NCBI GenBank assembly: GCA_021775415.1
Contig: JAJFHV010000021.1
Span: 1-64,000 of the forward strand
Length of the DNA stretch: 64,000 bases
Source of the DNA: Hyphomicrobiales bacterium
GTDB taxonomy: Bacteria; Pseudomonadota; Alphaproteobacteria; Rhizobiales; Rhizobiaceae
Direction of reading: 5' to 3'
Program-made: the position numbers and the translations under genes
Shown: positions 45,578-55,195 of the stretch, in pieces
Numbering within the stretch: the first letter of the stretch is position 1
How the letters are laid out: every line of letters begins with the position of its first letter
The notes under the pieces: generated by a model
Seen by the model: the letters and a program-made list of their open reading frames with translations, nothing else
What the model was told of the DNA's origin: nothing
Databases searched by the model: none

Positions 45578-46504
45578 TTAGCGACGCAAGACCATAAGAC
45601 CGGCACCGATGATCATTAACATACCGAGAACAGTCGCACCGCTTGGCGATGTGTCAAAAAACAACAAGTCCCATATCACCACAAAAACCAAATAGCTGTA
45701 TTCGAATGTCGCAACGGTTGAGGGTGGTGCGGCCTGATAGGCGCCTGCAAGCATCATGGCGATCGCAACGGCCGCTACAGCAAGTAAACCCAGAACAAAC
45801 CATTCCGAGACACCCACTGGTGACCAGCTACCAAAAATATTGGGATAGGCACGGACCAGCTCTTCGCCAGGCTGCCAGATCAACAATATCCCGCTCATGA
45901 TCAAACCGGCAGCCAACATCATCAAATTCACGGATAGTGCCATAGTTATCGGTGGGACAGTCTGGCATTTGGTGCGGCTTATAATATGTGACAGCGCGTA
46001 GAAAGAGGCGCCCATCACCGGCAATAGAGCCCAGGGAGAAAAAGCATCTGTGCCTGGTTGGAGGAGGATGATGACACCGGCAAAGCCGACAAAAACAGCG
46101 ATCCAGCCGCGAACGCCAACCGGTTCACTTATGACATATGCGGACAGCAAAGTGATAAAGATAGGTGCGATGTAATTCGCGGCACCCAAGGTTGAGAGGC
46201 TTAGAAACGGAATGGCCCCATAGAAAGCCATGAATGTTAGTGTCATGAAGAGTGATCGCAACAGCGGCCATTTCCGAAGTGCATCCACCAAAACGCTACC
46301 CCGCATGCCCTGCACCCAACCCAGCGCAAAAAACAACGGCAGTGTAAGCAGCGCCCTTAAAGCGAAAATCTGCCAAAGGGTAAGCTCGGAGCTGAAAAAC
46401 TTAAAAACAACATCCTGGCTCGAAATTGTAAATGCAGTTGCCACAATAAGCGTAACACCACGTGCGACGTTCTGCGGCCGTGTCTGTGCATCGACAATAC
46501 TCAT
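45578..46504 (-). CDS. EamA/DMT-family transporter
   Basis: 308 residues from ATG 46504 (MSIVDAQTRPQ), with GGGAAGA upstream; the 27 earlier codons are not needed. Ten membrane segments in two EamA repeats (first near 15-140, second near 150-290) are visible, with the typical loop LSTLGAANYIAPIFITLLSAYVISEPVG. Exports amino acids or other metabolites in known members. It is divergently arranged with a LysR regulator 110 bases away, suggesting that this regulator controls it. Confidence 0.87.
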   Translation of the reverse strand: MSIVDAQTRPQNVARGVTLIVATAFTISSQDVVFKFFSSELTLWQIFALRALLTLPLFFALGWVQGMRGSVLVDALRKWPLLRSLFMTLTFMAFYGAIPFLSLSTLGAANYIAPIFITLLSAYVISEPVGVRGWIAVFVGFAGVIILLQPGTDAFSPWALLPVMGASFYALSHIISRTKCQTVPPITMALSVNLMMLAAGLIMSGILLIWQPGEELVRAYPNIFGSWSPVGVSEWFVLGLLAVAAVAIAMMLAGAYQAAPPSTVATFEYSYLVFVVIWDLLFFDTSPSGATVLGMLMIIGAGLMVLRR

Positions 46505-46570
46505 TTCGGTCTTCCCGCTTGGTATCCAAAAGTGTGCTGTTACACGTGATATTGCGATCAGGAATGTTTG

Positions 46571-46612
46571 AATAGGCATTGCCAATCAAACCTATTGTTT
46601 AATATAATTAAA
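46571..46612. promoter_or_regulatory. Candidate LysR operator in the divergent promoter
   Basis: AATAGG (46571-46576) and CCTATT (46591-46596) form a 6-bp inverted repeat with 14 bases between, and TTTAAT-ATA-ATTAAA (46598-46612) forms a second palindrome just before the LysR start. LysR sites are usually interrupted dyads in such divergent promoters. Confidence 0.35.
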
Positions 46613-46614
46613 TA

Positions 46615-47568
46615 ATGGAACGTGCCCCTGTATATGGAATTGAAGTTTTTCTGACGATTATCCGGGAGGGCTCACTTCGGGCTGCTGCCAAAGCGCTTGG
46701 CATTGGTGCTCCGGCGGTCAGCCTTCAACTGAAGTCGTTGGAAAAACGCCTTGGCGTGGATCTTCTGGTGCGCACTACCCGTTCACTTGAACTTACCGAT
46801 GCCGGCCGAACCCTGTTGTCTGGTACTGCGCCCGCCTTCCGCAACATCGTTGACGCGATTGAAAACACACGCACGAAGGGCCAATCAAAAGAGGGTACCC
46901 TGAGGTTGTCTCTTTCCCGGGGAGCCTACAAAACCGTTGTTGCGCCGATACTTGCAGATTTTCAAAAAGCTTTTCCGGAGATTTGCCTGGATATTTCCCT
47001 GCATGAGGGACTGGTCGATATTGTGCGGGAAGGGTTTCATGCGGGAATTCGTGTTGGCGATCTTCTGACAACCGACATGGTAGCTGTTCGCGTAACCTCC
47101 TCGCTTGCGCCAGCATTTACTGCGGCACCAACCTATCTGGCCGAACAGGGGCGACCGAACCATCCTCGCGATCTGCTCAACCACAAATGCATTCGTTATA
47201 AGTTCATCAGTGCCAACAAGGTTGCAGACTGGCAGTTTGTTGAAGATGGGCAAACAAAAACCATCAATCCACCTACGCGGCTGATTTTCGATAACATGCT
47301 TTCTGTCGTGCAGGCGGCGCGGGATGGTCACGGGATAGGCTGGTCACTTCGATCAACTGCGGAAGATTATCTTGCAAATGGAGAATTGGAGAGTGTTCTT
47401 GACGCTTATGTAAAAGAGATCCCGCCATTCTATCTCTATTTTCCGGAACAAAACCGGCGGCTTGAATGTTTGCGCGTTTTCATCGATTTCCTCGCCGCGA
47501 ACCGGCCTAATCATCTACACCGTTCAGGTGATGCGTTGCTGGCGGTGTCTGATTTGCTGGAGTCGTGA
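46615..47568 (+). CDS. LysR-family transcriptional regulator
   Basis: 317 residues. N-terminal winged HTH (YGIEVFLTIIREGSLRAAAKALG, GAPAVSLQLKSLEKRLGVDLLVRTTRSLELT) and a LysR substrate-binding domain from about 90. The type resembles regulators that act on nearby transporters or detoxification genes. Divergent from the EamA transporter; autoregulation through the palindromes in between is likely by family habit. Effector unknown. Confidence 0.9.
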   Translation: MERAPVYGIEVFLTIIREGSLRAAAKALGIGAPAVSLQLKSLEKRLGVDLLVRTTRSLELTDAGRTLLSGTAPAFRNIVDAIENTRTKGQSKEGTLRLSLSRGAYKTVVAPILADFQKAFPEICLDISLHEGLVDIVREGFHAGIRVGDLLTTDMVAVRVTSSLAPAFTAAPTYLAEQGRPNHPRDLLNHKCIRYKFISANKVADWQFVEDGQTKTINPPTRLIFDNMLSVVQAARDGHGIGWSLRSTAEDYLANGELESVLDAYVKEIPPFYLYFPEQNRRLECLRVFIDFLAANRPNHLHRSGDALLAVSDLLES

Positions 47569-47581
47569 GGGGAGGCCCCAA

Positions 47582-48172
47582 TTACGATTTCTGACGATCT
47601 CTGAAAGATTGAGATTTGGATCGATTACCGCATTTGCGCATATCGCACCATTTTCTTCCCCTGCCTCGACCTGTATCCAGAAAGAACCATGAGCATCTGC
47701 CACATTCGCGCAACTTTCGAAAATCCTGGGAGCGGATAAGGCTTTCGATCGACAATGCCAACGTGCCTATGACCCAATCAGGGTGATCAATGGCTATTGT
47801 CCACTGGTGCAACCTGTCTCTGTGGCCCAACACCCCATTGCTAATTGCTGTTTTTATCTGTGCTTCCACAAACGCCTGATGCTCTTTGGAGGGAGTTTCA
47901 CCAGATGCGATCGAACTTAGCATACGGTAGGTAACCTCACGCAGTTGATGAACCCCGTCCAATATCGATGAATGATTAGATGGTCTTGTTACTGTATCGA
48001 GCTGCTTCAGATATTCCTCAGGAAATATGTTGGCAGCACGCGCCCACAATTTGAACTGATCCCAATCACCGATGCGGCTCTTTTCTCGACTTTTGTTACT
48101 GTCGCTTATGGAATTAACAAAATCCAGAGCCGGGTGCCCGCCAACAAAAGTGCCGATGTATACGTCTTCCAT
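47582..48172 (-). CDS. CGNR zinc-finger protein (ABATE domain)
   Basis: 196 residues. An N-terminal ABATE-like domain starting FVGGHPALDFVNSIS (9-23) and a C-terminal CGNR zinc finger, with Cys in RECGRCSWFFLDTGRGRGRKWC and the name motif MRKCGNRSK near 177-185. Members are thought to be DNA-binding stress-linked transcription regulators. It could regulate the adjacent divergent GFA-domain gene; the 149 bases between them hold an AT-rich dyad (AACCTATATATC and GATATAACC). Confidence 0.88.
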   Translation of the reverse strand: MEDVYIGTFVGGHPALDFVNSISDSNKSREKSRIGDWDQFKLWARAANIFPEEYLKQLDTVTRPSNHSSILDGVHQLREVTYRMLSSIASGETPSKEHQAFVEAQIKTAISNGVLGHRDRLHQWTIAIDHPDWVIGTLALSIESLIRSQDFRKLRECGRCSWFFLDTGRGRGRKWCDMRKCGNRSKSQSFRDRQKS

Positions 48173-48321
48173 AATATAGTAACCTATATATCAAATATAA
48201 CGGTTGTTTTAGATAGCAAGTCGATATAACCTCTTTTTTCAGAATACCGGTTATCTGGTGAGTTTTCAATCACTGGTGTCCTATTCGGTGTCCAAGGGAA
48301 ATTTTGAACTGGGAGAAAATC

Positions 48322-48735
48322 ATGTCTGACGTGTTTGCAGGTAAAGGTAGATGTTTATGTGGATCGGTCAGTTTTACTGCCAATGAAGCCAACAAAAAAA
48401 TGGGGGCGTGCCATTGTGGCATGTGTAGAAAATGGGGAGGTGGACCCGCTATGCTGGTTAATTGTGGGTCCGAAGTTTCATTCAGTGGAGAAGATAATAT
48501 TGCGGTGTTCGATTCTTCGGAATGGGCGCAACGAGGTTTCTGCAAATCGTGTGGGAGTAACCTGTTTTATCGAGTGAAAGAAAATCGCGAACATTTTATT
48601 CCCTCCGGCATATTTGATGATCAGGATTCCTTTTCATTTGAGCGACAAATTTTTATCGATAGAAAACCACCGTTCTATGAATTCGGAAATGACACAACAA
48701 AAATGACAGAGGCCGAGATTTTCGCTCAGGAGTAG
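48322..48735 (+). CDS. GFA/CENP-V-type zinc-binding protein
   Basis: 137 residues from ATG 48322, with GGGAGAAAA upstream rather than the TTG at 48304. The GFA fold's metal cysteines are seen in GRCLCGSVSF, GACHCGMCRKWGG and RGFCKSCGSNLFYR. The family was named for glutathione-dependent formaldehyde-activating enzyme, but most members have unproven function. Divergent from the CGNR regulator. Confidence 0.88.
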   Translation: MSDVFAGKGRCLCGSVSFTANEANKKMGACHCGMCRKWGGGPAMLVNCGSEVSFSGEDNIAVFDSSEWAQRGFCKSCGSNLFYRVKENREHFIPSGIFDDQDSFSFERQIFIDRKPPFYEFGNDTTKMTEAEIFAQE

Positions 48736-48879
48736 AGCGGTCAAGCCGGGATACATGCATTTCGGTAACACCCTTTGTTGGGGCGTATCGGCATCGACTG
48801 CCACTTGAAAACAGCAATTTCGATGAAGTAAGCAAACAAGCCTTGGATTACTCTGAAGCAGCACCAATTCGGAGGGAAC

Positions 48880-49860
48880 ATGAAACAACTCATTCTAAGT
48901 GGGTTGATGATTGGGGCGATTATGGCGTCTTTGCCTGCAGAGGCACAGTCTGAAACGGTATGGCTCGACCTTACTCATCCCATCCCGACCTTCCATCCTG
49001 TCGAGGGGGATCCAATTCGAACGGATTATGACAAGCCATGGCTTAACAGTAAGCCACACGTCACCTGGTACCAGCAGGCAATTCTTACAATCAGCAATTA
49101 TTCAACGAGCACTGGATATTATCCTTCAGGAAAACTGGTAATTGATGAACACTACGGAACGCATCTTGATGCCAACAACCACATCATGAATGAAGAGGAG
49201 ACGATGGTTGAAGGCGGCATCCCGAATGACAAGCGTACCGATATGGCCCAAATGGAGGTCGATGATCTAATCGGGCCGATTGTGCTGATTGATATCGGGC
49301 CGCGCGTACGTGCTGAGCTTGAAAAAAACGGCGGCATACCAAGCCCGGATATCTTGGTGACCGATTTTTCGAACAAATCTGCCGCCGTGGTCACAGCTGA
49401 TGATATTGATGCGATTGCTGATCAACTTCAGGATGGAGCCTGGATCGTCGTTAACATGGACTGGGCGCGTTTCTTTTTTGACGATGATTCGAGTATTCGA
49501 ACGTCGCCCTATTTTAACAACTTCAACCATCCTGGCCTGAACAGAGCCGCAGTCGACCGTCTGGCCGAGATCATCGATGAGCGCGACCTCAATATCGGTG
49601 GTATCGCAATAGACAATATAACCGTAGACACGGGGGAAGGGGCCAGGGGCGATGGTCCAAGCGTGATGAAAACGGCTCCCTGGCACAGCCACACTGTGTT
49701 GATGCAGCGCGATGTGTTGTTTGTTGAAAATCTTGCAAAGGTGGACGAACTCGCAAAGGTGATGAATAGCGGTGCAATCTGCACGATCGTTATTGGTGCG
49801 CCAAAGCATGTGCGTGGAACCGGCGGGCCTGCCCGGGTTCTGGCGATGTGCGAAAGCTGA
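48880..49860 (+). CDS. Exported cyclase-family (kynurenine formamidase-like) hydrolase
   Basis: 326 residues with a signal peptide (cleavage after AEA, about residue 22). The cyclase metal motif is DEHYGTHLDANNHI (about 89-102), and conserved neighbours are LIGPIVLIDIG, DGAWIVVNMDW, IAIDNITVDTG and APWHSHTVLMQRDV. The family hydrolyses amide or isatin-like bonds, for example N-formylkynurenine; an exported member suggests another substrate. ATG 48880 has GGAGGGAAC upstream. It converges with carA. Confidence 0.88.
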   Translation: MKQLILSGLMIGAIMASLPAEAQSETVWLDLTHPIPTFHPVEGDPIRTDYDKPWLNSKPHVTWYQQAILTISNYSTSTGYYPSGKLVIDEHYGTHLDANNHIMNEEETMVEGGIPNDKRTDMAQMEVDDLIGPIVLIDIGPRVRAELEKNGGIPSPDILVTDFSNKSAAVVTADDIDAIADQLQDGAWIVVNMDWARFFFDDDSSIRTSPYFNNFNHPGLNRAAVDRLAEIIDERDLNIGGIAIDNITVDTGEGARGDGPSVMKTAPWHSHTVLMQRDVLFVENLAKVDELAKVMNSGAICTIVIGAPKHVRGTGGPARVLAMCES

Positions 49861-49884
49861 TCTTACCGGACAAGTGTTTTTAGT

Positions 49885-51081
49885 TCACCGTTCGCTGAGG
49901 AGTTCCTCGCCCTTACGCTCCTTGATGAGGTTCAGGAACCGCTTGAACAGGTAGTGGCTATCCTGAGGGCCGGGGGAGGCTTCCGGGTGGTGCTGGACGG
50001 AAAAGACCGGCTTTCCATCAACAGCCAGTCCGCAGTTTGAACCATCAAACAGGGATACATGTGTTTGGGTAACGCCCTTCGGCAGTGTATCGGCATCCAC
50101 CGCGAAACCATGGTTCATCGAGACGATTTCAACCTTGCTGGTTGTATGGTCTTTCACCGGATGGTTGGCACCGTGGTGACCCTGATGCATTTTTGTGGTT
50201 TTAGCACCAAGCGCCAGCGCCAACATCTGATGGCCGAGGCAAATTCCGAAAACTGGAATGTCCGTTTCAAGCACGCCCTGTATGGCCTCCACTGAATATT
50301 TACCGGTAGCAGCTGGATCTCCCGGACCGTTGGAAAGGAACACGCCATCCGGTTTGTGCGCCAGGACATCTTTGGTCGATGCGTTTGCGGGCAGGACGGT
50401 CACTTTGCAACCGAGGCCCGCCATCAGCCGCAAAATGTTTCGCTTGATGCCGTAGTCGATTGCAACAATGTGATGGTTTGCTGCGCTGTCTTCACCAAAC
50501 CCTTCATCCCACACCCAGGCGGACTGGGTCCATGCGCCGTCCTGTCCGTGACCTACGTCCTTGGCCAGGTCCTGACCTTCCAGGCCATGCCAGTTTGCGG
50601 CACGCGCTTTCAGCGCATCCAGATCGAACTTGCCGTTTGGATCGTGGGCCATCAGACAATTTGTCAGGCCTTTCTCGCGGATAAGTGCAGTCAATGCCCG
50701 GGTGTCGACACCGGACATGCCTATGATGTTGTTCTGTTTGAGCCATCCATCGAGGTGGTCCGCCGAGCGATAGTTTGACGGGTTTGTAATATCCGCCTTG
50801 AAAACCGCGCCCAGAGCACCTTGTACTTTATCGCCATCCAGCGTTTCATTGTCCTCACTGTTCGCGCCGACATTTCCAATATGCGGGAAAGTGAAGGTTA
50901 TGACTTGGCCGGCATAGGAGGGGTCTGTGAGGATTTCCTGATAACCGGTGATTGCGGTGTTGAAGCAGATTTCAGCCTCTACAATGCCGGTGGCACCGCA
51001 GCCTCTACCCTCAATCACGGTTCCGTCTGCCAACACGATGCAGGCAGTTGGTATTTCAGCAGACCAGGGTTTTGTAGACAT
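49885..51081 (-). CDS. carA: Carbamoyl-phosphate synthase small chain
   Basis: 398 residues. An N-terminal CPSase small-chain domain (VLADGTVIEGRGCGATG, EICFNTAITGYQEILTDPSYAGQ) and a class I glutamine amidotransferase with nucleophile C281 (FGICLGHQML) and the C-terminal His-Glu pair (VQHHPEASPGP). It releases ammonia from glutamine for CarB. carB lies about 7.4 kb downstream on the same strand behind unrelated genes. Divergent from the YqeY-like gene, with 231 bases between. Confidence 0.98.
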   Translation of the reverse strand: MSTKPWSAEIPTACIVLADGTVIEGRGCGATGIVEAEICFNTAITGYQEILTDPSYAGQVITFTFPHIGNVGANSEDNETLDGDKVQGALGAVFKADITNPSNYRSADHLDGWLKQNNIIGMSGVDTRALTALIREKGLTNCLMAHDPNGKFDLDALKARAANWHGLEGQDLAKDVGHGQDGAWTQSAWVWDEGFGEDSAANHHIVAIDYGIKRNILRLMAGLGCKVTVLPANASTKDVLAHKPDGVFLSNGPGDPAATGKYSVEAIQGVLETDIPVFGICLGHQMLALALGAKTTKMHQGHHGANHPVKDHTTSKVEIVSMNHGFAVDADTLPKGVTQTHVSLFDGSNCGLAVDGKPVFSVQHHPEASPGPQDSHYLFKRFLNLIKERKGEELLSER

Positions 51082-51312
51082 TTCAGCGATCCGGTGTTTG
51101 GCTGCACGGAATTGTCGGGCGTAAGCGACGTTGCACCGCGTCAGTGATTTGAATTTAGTGGCTGAAATTGGAAACTAGTTGAAGGTGACGCCGGGGTCAA
51201 CCAATGATCAAATTTAAAAACATGAGTAATTACAATATCTTACAAGTTTTTTCCACCATTGCGTGACGATGCGTTTGGGAGTAGGTTCTGCCCGCTATTC
51301 AAAAGGTGACCA

Positions 51313-51765
51313 ATGCGCAATCGAATCTCCGACAATTTGAAGCTGGCGATGAAGGATAAAAATGCCCGTCGTACAGCGACCCTGCGGCTCATCCATGCTG
51401 CAATTACCGATCGCGACATTGCGCTTCGGGGGAAGGGCAAAGACAAGGCGGATGACGAGGAAGTGCTCGACATCCTGACCAAGATGGTGAAACAACGCGA
51501 AGAATCTTCAAAACTTTACCGGGAAGGCAACCGGCCTGAGCTTGAAGCGCAGGAACTCGAAGAGATGGAAATCATCCGTGAATTCCTGCCGCAACAACTA
51601 AGCCTGGAAGAAGCCGAAGCAGCGGTTGATGCAGCAGTGGCAGAGAGCGAGGCACAAAGCCTGCGTGATATGGGCAAGGTGATGGCTATTCTAAAAGAAC
51701 GGCACCGTGGTCAACTCGACATGGGAACCGTTGGTCCGATGGTAAAGGGCAAACTGGGTGGCTAA
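51313..51765 (+). CDS. GatB/YqeY domain protein
   Basis: 150 residues of the YqeY family, which resembles the tail of the GatB amidotransferase subunit. The whole length is helical with landmarks RRTATLRLIHAAI, KMVKQREESSKLYREGNRPELA-like, and FLPQQLSLEEAE. AAGGTGACC precedes ATG 51313. It starts the block YqeY, transporter, secreted protein, dnaG, rpoD; yqeY beside dnaG and rpoD is a long-known alphaproteobacterial order. Confidence 0.93.
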   Translation: MRNRISDNLKLAMKDKNARRTATLRLIHAAITDRDIALRGKGKDKADDEEVLDILTKMVKQREESSKLYREGNRPELEAQELEEMEIIREFLPQQLSLEEAEAAVDAAVAESEAQSLRDMGKVMAILKERHRGQLDMGTVGPMVKGKLGG

Positions 51766-51792
51766 CCGAATTGCCAAGCAGGGCACCGTTAG

Positions 51793-52677
51793 ATGACCCG
51801 CACGGGGGCAGCGCTTCTGGTTATATGCGGCGCGTCTGCCATGAGTTTTATTGGGCTGCTGGTTCGTTTGATCGAACACGCGGATGGATTTCAAATCCTG
51901 TTTTATCGATCTTATGCGCTGGCGATTGCGGTCGCGGTTATTGCCTGCCTGCGACGCAGAACCGGATTTTTAAACTTTCTTCGCTCGATTGACTGGCGCG
52001 ACTGGATCATCGGGATATTTCTTGCCATTGCCTTTACCTTTTACATCCTGGCGATGCTCAATACTTCGATTGCAAGCGCCTTGTTCATATTGGCAAGCGC
52101 ACCTTTTTTTTCCGCGGTACTTGGCTGGTTGTGGATTGGCGAGCGGCCTTCCGGCATAACCTGGATTGCCATGGTGTTTGCGGTAACCGGTGTCGGGATC
52201 ATGGTGTTCGACGGGTTTTCCGATAGCCGCTTCATTGGCAATATGTACGGTCTGATTTCCGCATTCTGCTTTGCCTTGATGCTGGTGACGATGCGCTGGA
52301 CGAAACGCAGAGATTCACTCGGTGGAACATTTGTGGGTGGCATGTTGACGATATTGCTCAATGGCGCAATTGCGGTGACCTATGGATCAGGGCTGGTGAT
52401 TAGCGGTTGGGATTTTGGCATCAGCGTTTTCATGGGCGCGTTTACCATCGGTATTGGTATTGCATTCATTACCTGGGCGGCAGGCTATCTGCCAGCAGCA
52501 GAGGTGAGCGTTTTGACCCTGGTGGAAAGCGTCTTCGGCCCGATCTGGGTGTGGTTGATCCTGGGGGAAGAAACGACAGCCTGGGTGATCATGGGTGGGT
52601 TTATTGTGCTTGTCGCCGTCATGTTGCAGGCTTGGGGATCGCAGCAGCAGACGCAAGCAGTGCCATCGAACGCATAA
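51793..52677 (+). CDS. EamA/DMT-family transporter inserted between yqeY and dnaG
   Basis: 294 residues, ten membrane segments in two EamA repeats. LNTSIASALFILASAPFFSAVLGWLWIGERP closes the first repeat and the second ends in LTLVESVFGPIWVWLILGEETT; these sequences are given in part only. Probable exporter of a small metabolite. It begins 28 bases after the YqeY-like gene on the same strand. Confidence 0.88.
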   Translation: MTRTGAALLVICGASAMSFIGLLVRLIEHADGFQILFYRSYALAIAVAVIACLRRRTGFLNFLRSIDWRDWIIGIFLAIAFTFYILAMLNTSIASALFILASAPFFSAVLGWLWIGERPSGITWIAMVFAVTGVGIMVFDGFSDSRFIGNMYGLISAFCFALMLVTMRWTKRRDSLGGTFVGGMLTILLNGAIAVTYGSGLVISGWDFGISVFMGAFTIGIGIAFITWAAGYLPAAEVSVLTLVESVFGPIWVWLILGEETTAWVIMGGFIVLVAVMLQAWGSQQQTQAVPSNA

Positions 52678-52804
52678 TGGCCTGCGGGTTGGTCTGTTGC
52701 TGGTATGCAACTAAGTGCTGCCGACTAAATTGTGATCCAGTGTTGATGTGTGTTGATGAAGATATGGCCTATATGTTGGGTTAACAATAATCGGATCGGC
52801 TACC

Positions 52805-53140
52805 ATGAGCGCAAACACATCCGCCAGCTTTCTGTTCTTCTCAACGTTCCTTATGCTTGTTTCTGCAACTGCATCCTTCGGCCAGGAATTTGACTGGAAT
52901 GACGACTCTTTACAGGGCCGCAACATACAGCCGGGTAATTCAGGGACCTATGCCGACCGTGGTCTCCCCGGTGTTCGCAAAAACCCTTATGCAAATTTGC
53001 AAAACAACAATGAGTGTCTTGCACCCTCCCTGTCTGGTTTGGCGACCAGTCAAATCCGAACTCCAAGTGACTGCGATGGCGGGCGTTTCGTAATATTTTC
53101 GGTGCCAACTGAAACGCTGAACGGCGGGTCTTCAAAGTAA
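52805..53140 (+). CDS. Small secreted protein, unknown
   Basis: 111 residues with a signal peptide (hydrophobic 8-24, cleavage near SFGQ). The mature part of about 85 residues is polar, Asn- and Gly-rich, with two cysteines (NNECLAPS and PSDCDGG) that could form a disulfide. No family recognised and no obvious ribosome-binding site. It lies 75 bases ahead of dnaG. Confidence 0.6.
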   Translation: MSANTSASFLFFSTFLMLVSATASFGQEFDWNDDSLQGRNIQPGNSGTYADRGLPGVRKNPYANLQNNNECLAPSLSGLATSQIRTPSDCDGGRFVIFSVPTETLNGGSSK

Positions 53141-53215
53141 TTTTCCACACACCATCCCCTGTTTTGTTTTGAACCTGATATGGCGGTTCTGACATTTACT
53201 CGCTACATCTAATCC

Positions 53216-55195
53216 ATGCGGTTTCCGGACTCCTTCCTTGATGACATTCGCGACCGGCTTCGAATTTCTGAAGTCGTGGGCACCCGTGTGTCTTTTGACA
53301 AGAAGAAGACCAATGCACCCAGGGGGGATTTCTGGGCTTGCTGTCCGTTTCATGGCGAGAAAACCCCAAGCTTTCACTGTGAAGACCGTAAAGGTCGATA
53401 TCATTGCTTTGGCTGTGGCGTTTCCGGCGATCATTTCCGCTTCCTGACTGAGTTGGACGGCTTGAGCTTCCCCGAGGCTGTCGAGCGGCTCGCGGATCAG
53501 GTCGGTCTGCCAATGCCGGTAATGGACAAACGCGAACAGGCGCGGGAAGAAGAACGCAAAACGCTGTTTGACGTGATGGAAATGGCGGCGGCATTTTTCA
53601 GGGATCAATTACAAGGCTCGGCTGGTGCAACGGCGAGGGCTTATCTGCGCGACCGTGGGCTTTCATCAGCGATACAACAGGAGTTTGGCCTCGGCTTTGC
53701 GCCGGACAGTCGCAATGCTCTCAAAGAACATCTGGCGGCAAAAGGTGCTGACCAAAAACAAATCGAAGCCTGCGGTCTTGTTGTCCATGGCGAGGGGATT
53801 GCGGTTTCGTATGACCGGTTCCGGGGTCGGGTGATGTTTCCAATTCCGGATTCTCGCAGTCGGGTGATTGCGTTTGGTGGCCGGGCCTTGGCAGATGATG
53901 CGCTTGCCAAGTATCTGAACTCACCAGAAACGGAACTGTTTCACAAATCGAACGTGCTCTACAATTTCGCCAAGGCCCGCAAACCGGCCTATGACAAAAA
54001 GCAGGTCATTACGGCTGAAGGCTACATGGACGTCATAGCACTTCATGCGGCTGGGTTTGACAACGCGGTAGCGCCATTGGGTACGGCACTGACAGAGCGA
54101 CAGATGGAGTTGCTGTGGCGGATGCACAATGAGCCGGTGCTTTGTTTCGATGGGGATGAAGCCGGCCTCAAGGCGGCATATCGTGCAATTGATCTGGCTT
54201 TACCGGTTTTGCAGCCGGGACGTTCGGTGCGTTTTGCCTTGTTGCCAGAGGGACAGGATCCCGATGATCTTATCCAGGCGGCCGGACCTGAAGCGATGCG
54301 AGAGGTACTGGATGCTGCATTGCCATTGGCAGACATGGTCTGGAACCGGGAAATTTCCGCAGGGATTTACAACACGCCGGAAAGACGTGCCGAGTTTGAG
54401 CAACGCCTGCGCAAACTGGTGGGCACCATTCGGGATGAAAATGTTCGAAGACACTATGGTCAGGACATTGCCAGCCGGCTCGCTGGTTATTTTGGCAGCA
54501 ATGAAAAGGAAAATACCTCCCGGAGTTATTCCAACCGGGATCAGGCTCGATACGGAAATCAAACGGGAAAAACCAGAGGCAGCGGCAACGCATGGGGCAA
54601 TTCATCAGCCGCCGGTCGCCGCCGGTTTGGTGCGAGCCCGTCTCTGCTTGCCAGCAAACTCGTCAAAAAAAGCTATGGCGGGGCATCTTTGCGGGAAGTG
54701 GCGCTCATTTCCGGCATCACATTTCATCCGGCCCTTGGGTTTGAGTTTTTTGAAGAAATCTCGACCTTGCAGTTTCAAAGCGGTGAGGCAAGCAAGTTGC
54801 AATCGGCCATTCTGGACGGTTTTGCCAATTGGACCGGGAATGAAGAATTTCCCGATCGTGAGTATATTGCGGGAATATTGGAGGCTGGCGGATTTAGTGA
54901 GACAATCGCCGAAATGAAGCGTCAACTGAGTGCAAACGGGCTTTGGCAGTTGCTTCCAGATGCGGCATTTGAAGATGCCCGCGATGGTTGGTTGCAAGCC
55001 CACGTCTTGCACAATAAGAACCAGACCCTAAATAGAGAACTCAAGACAGCAGAACGCGCGCTGGCTGATGATGATAGCCAGGAAAACCTCGAAAGACTGC
55101 TGCAGATACAACAGGAGCTGGCCCGGGTAGACGGTACAGAAGCTCTGATTGACGGATTTGGCGTTTCGTCTGGCCGTCCGATCAGGGCATTTTGA
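53216..55195 (+). CDS. dnaG: DNA primase
   Basis: 659 residues. The N-terminal CHC2 zinc finger has C43, H46, C64 and C67 (CPFHGEKTPSF, HCFGCG). The core then has the RNA-polymerase-type Toprim fold with AEGYMDVIALHAAGF, and the DxD metal pair in LCFDGDEAGLKAA. The C-terminal helicase-binding region follows a low-complexity linker (about 420-455, Ser/Arg/Gly/Asn-rich). Synthesises RNA primers for replication. It precedes rpoD, 331 bases apart. Confidence 0.97.
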   Translation: MRFPDSFLDDIRDRLRISEVVGTRVSFDKKKTNAPRGDFWACCPFHGEKTPSFHCEDRKGRYHCFGCGVSGDHFRFLTELDGLSFPEAVERLADQVGLPMPVMDKREQAREEERKTLFDVMEMAAAFFRDQLQGSAGATARAYLRDRGLSSAIQQEFGLGFAPDSRNALKEHLAAKGADQKQIEACGLVVHGEGIAVSYDRFRGRVMFPIPDSRSRVIAFGGRALADDALAKYLNSPETELFHKSNVLYNFAKARKPAYDKKQVITAEGYMDVIALHAAGFDNAVAPLGTALTERQMELLWRMHNEPVLCFDGDEAGLKAAYRAIDLALPVLQPGRSVRFALLPEGQDPDDLIQAAGPEAMREVLDAALPLADMVWNREISAGIYNTPERRAEFEQRLRKLVGTIRDENVRRHYGQDIASRLAGYFGSNEKENTSRSYSNRDQARYGNQTGKTRGSGNAWGNSSAAGRRRFGASPSLLASKLVKKSYGGASLREVALISGITFHPALGFEFFEEISTLQFQSGEASKLQSAILDGFANWTGNEEFPDREYIAGILEAGGFSETIAEMKRQLSANGLWQLLPDAAFEDARDGWLQAHVLHNKNQTLNRELKTAERALADDDSQENLERLLQIQQELARVDGTEALIDGFGVSSGRPIRAF

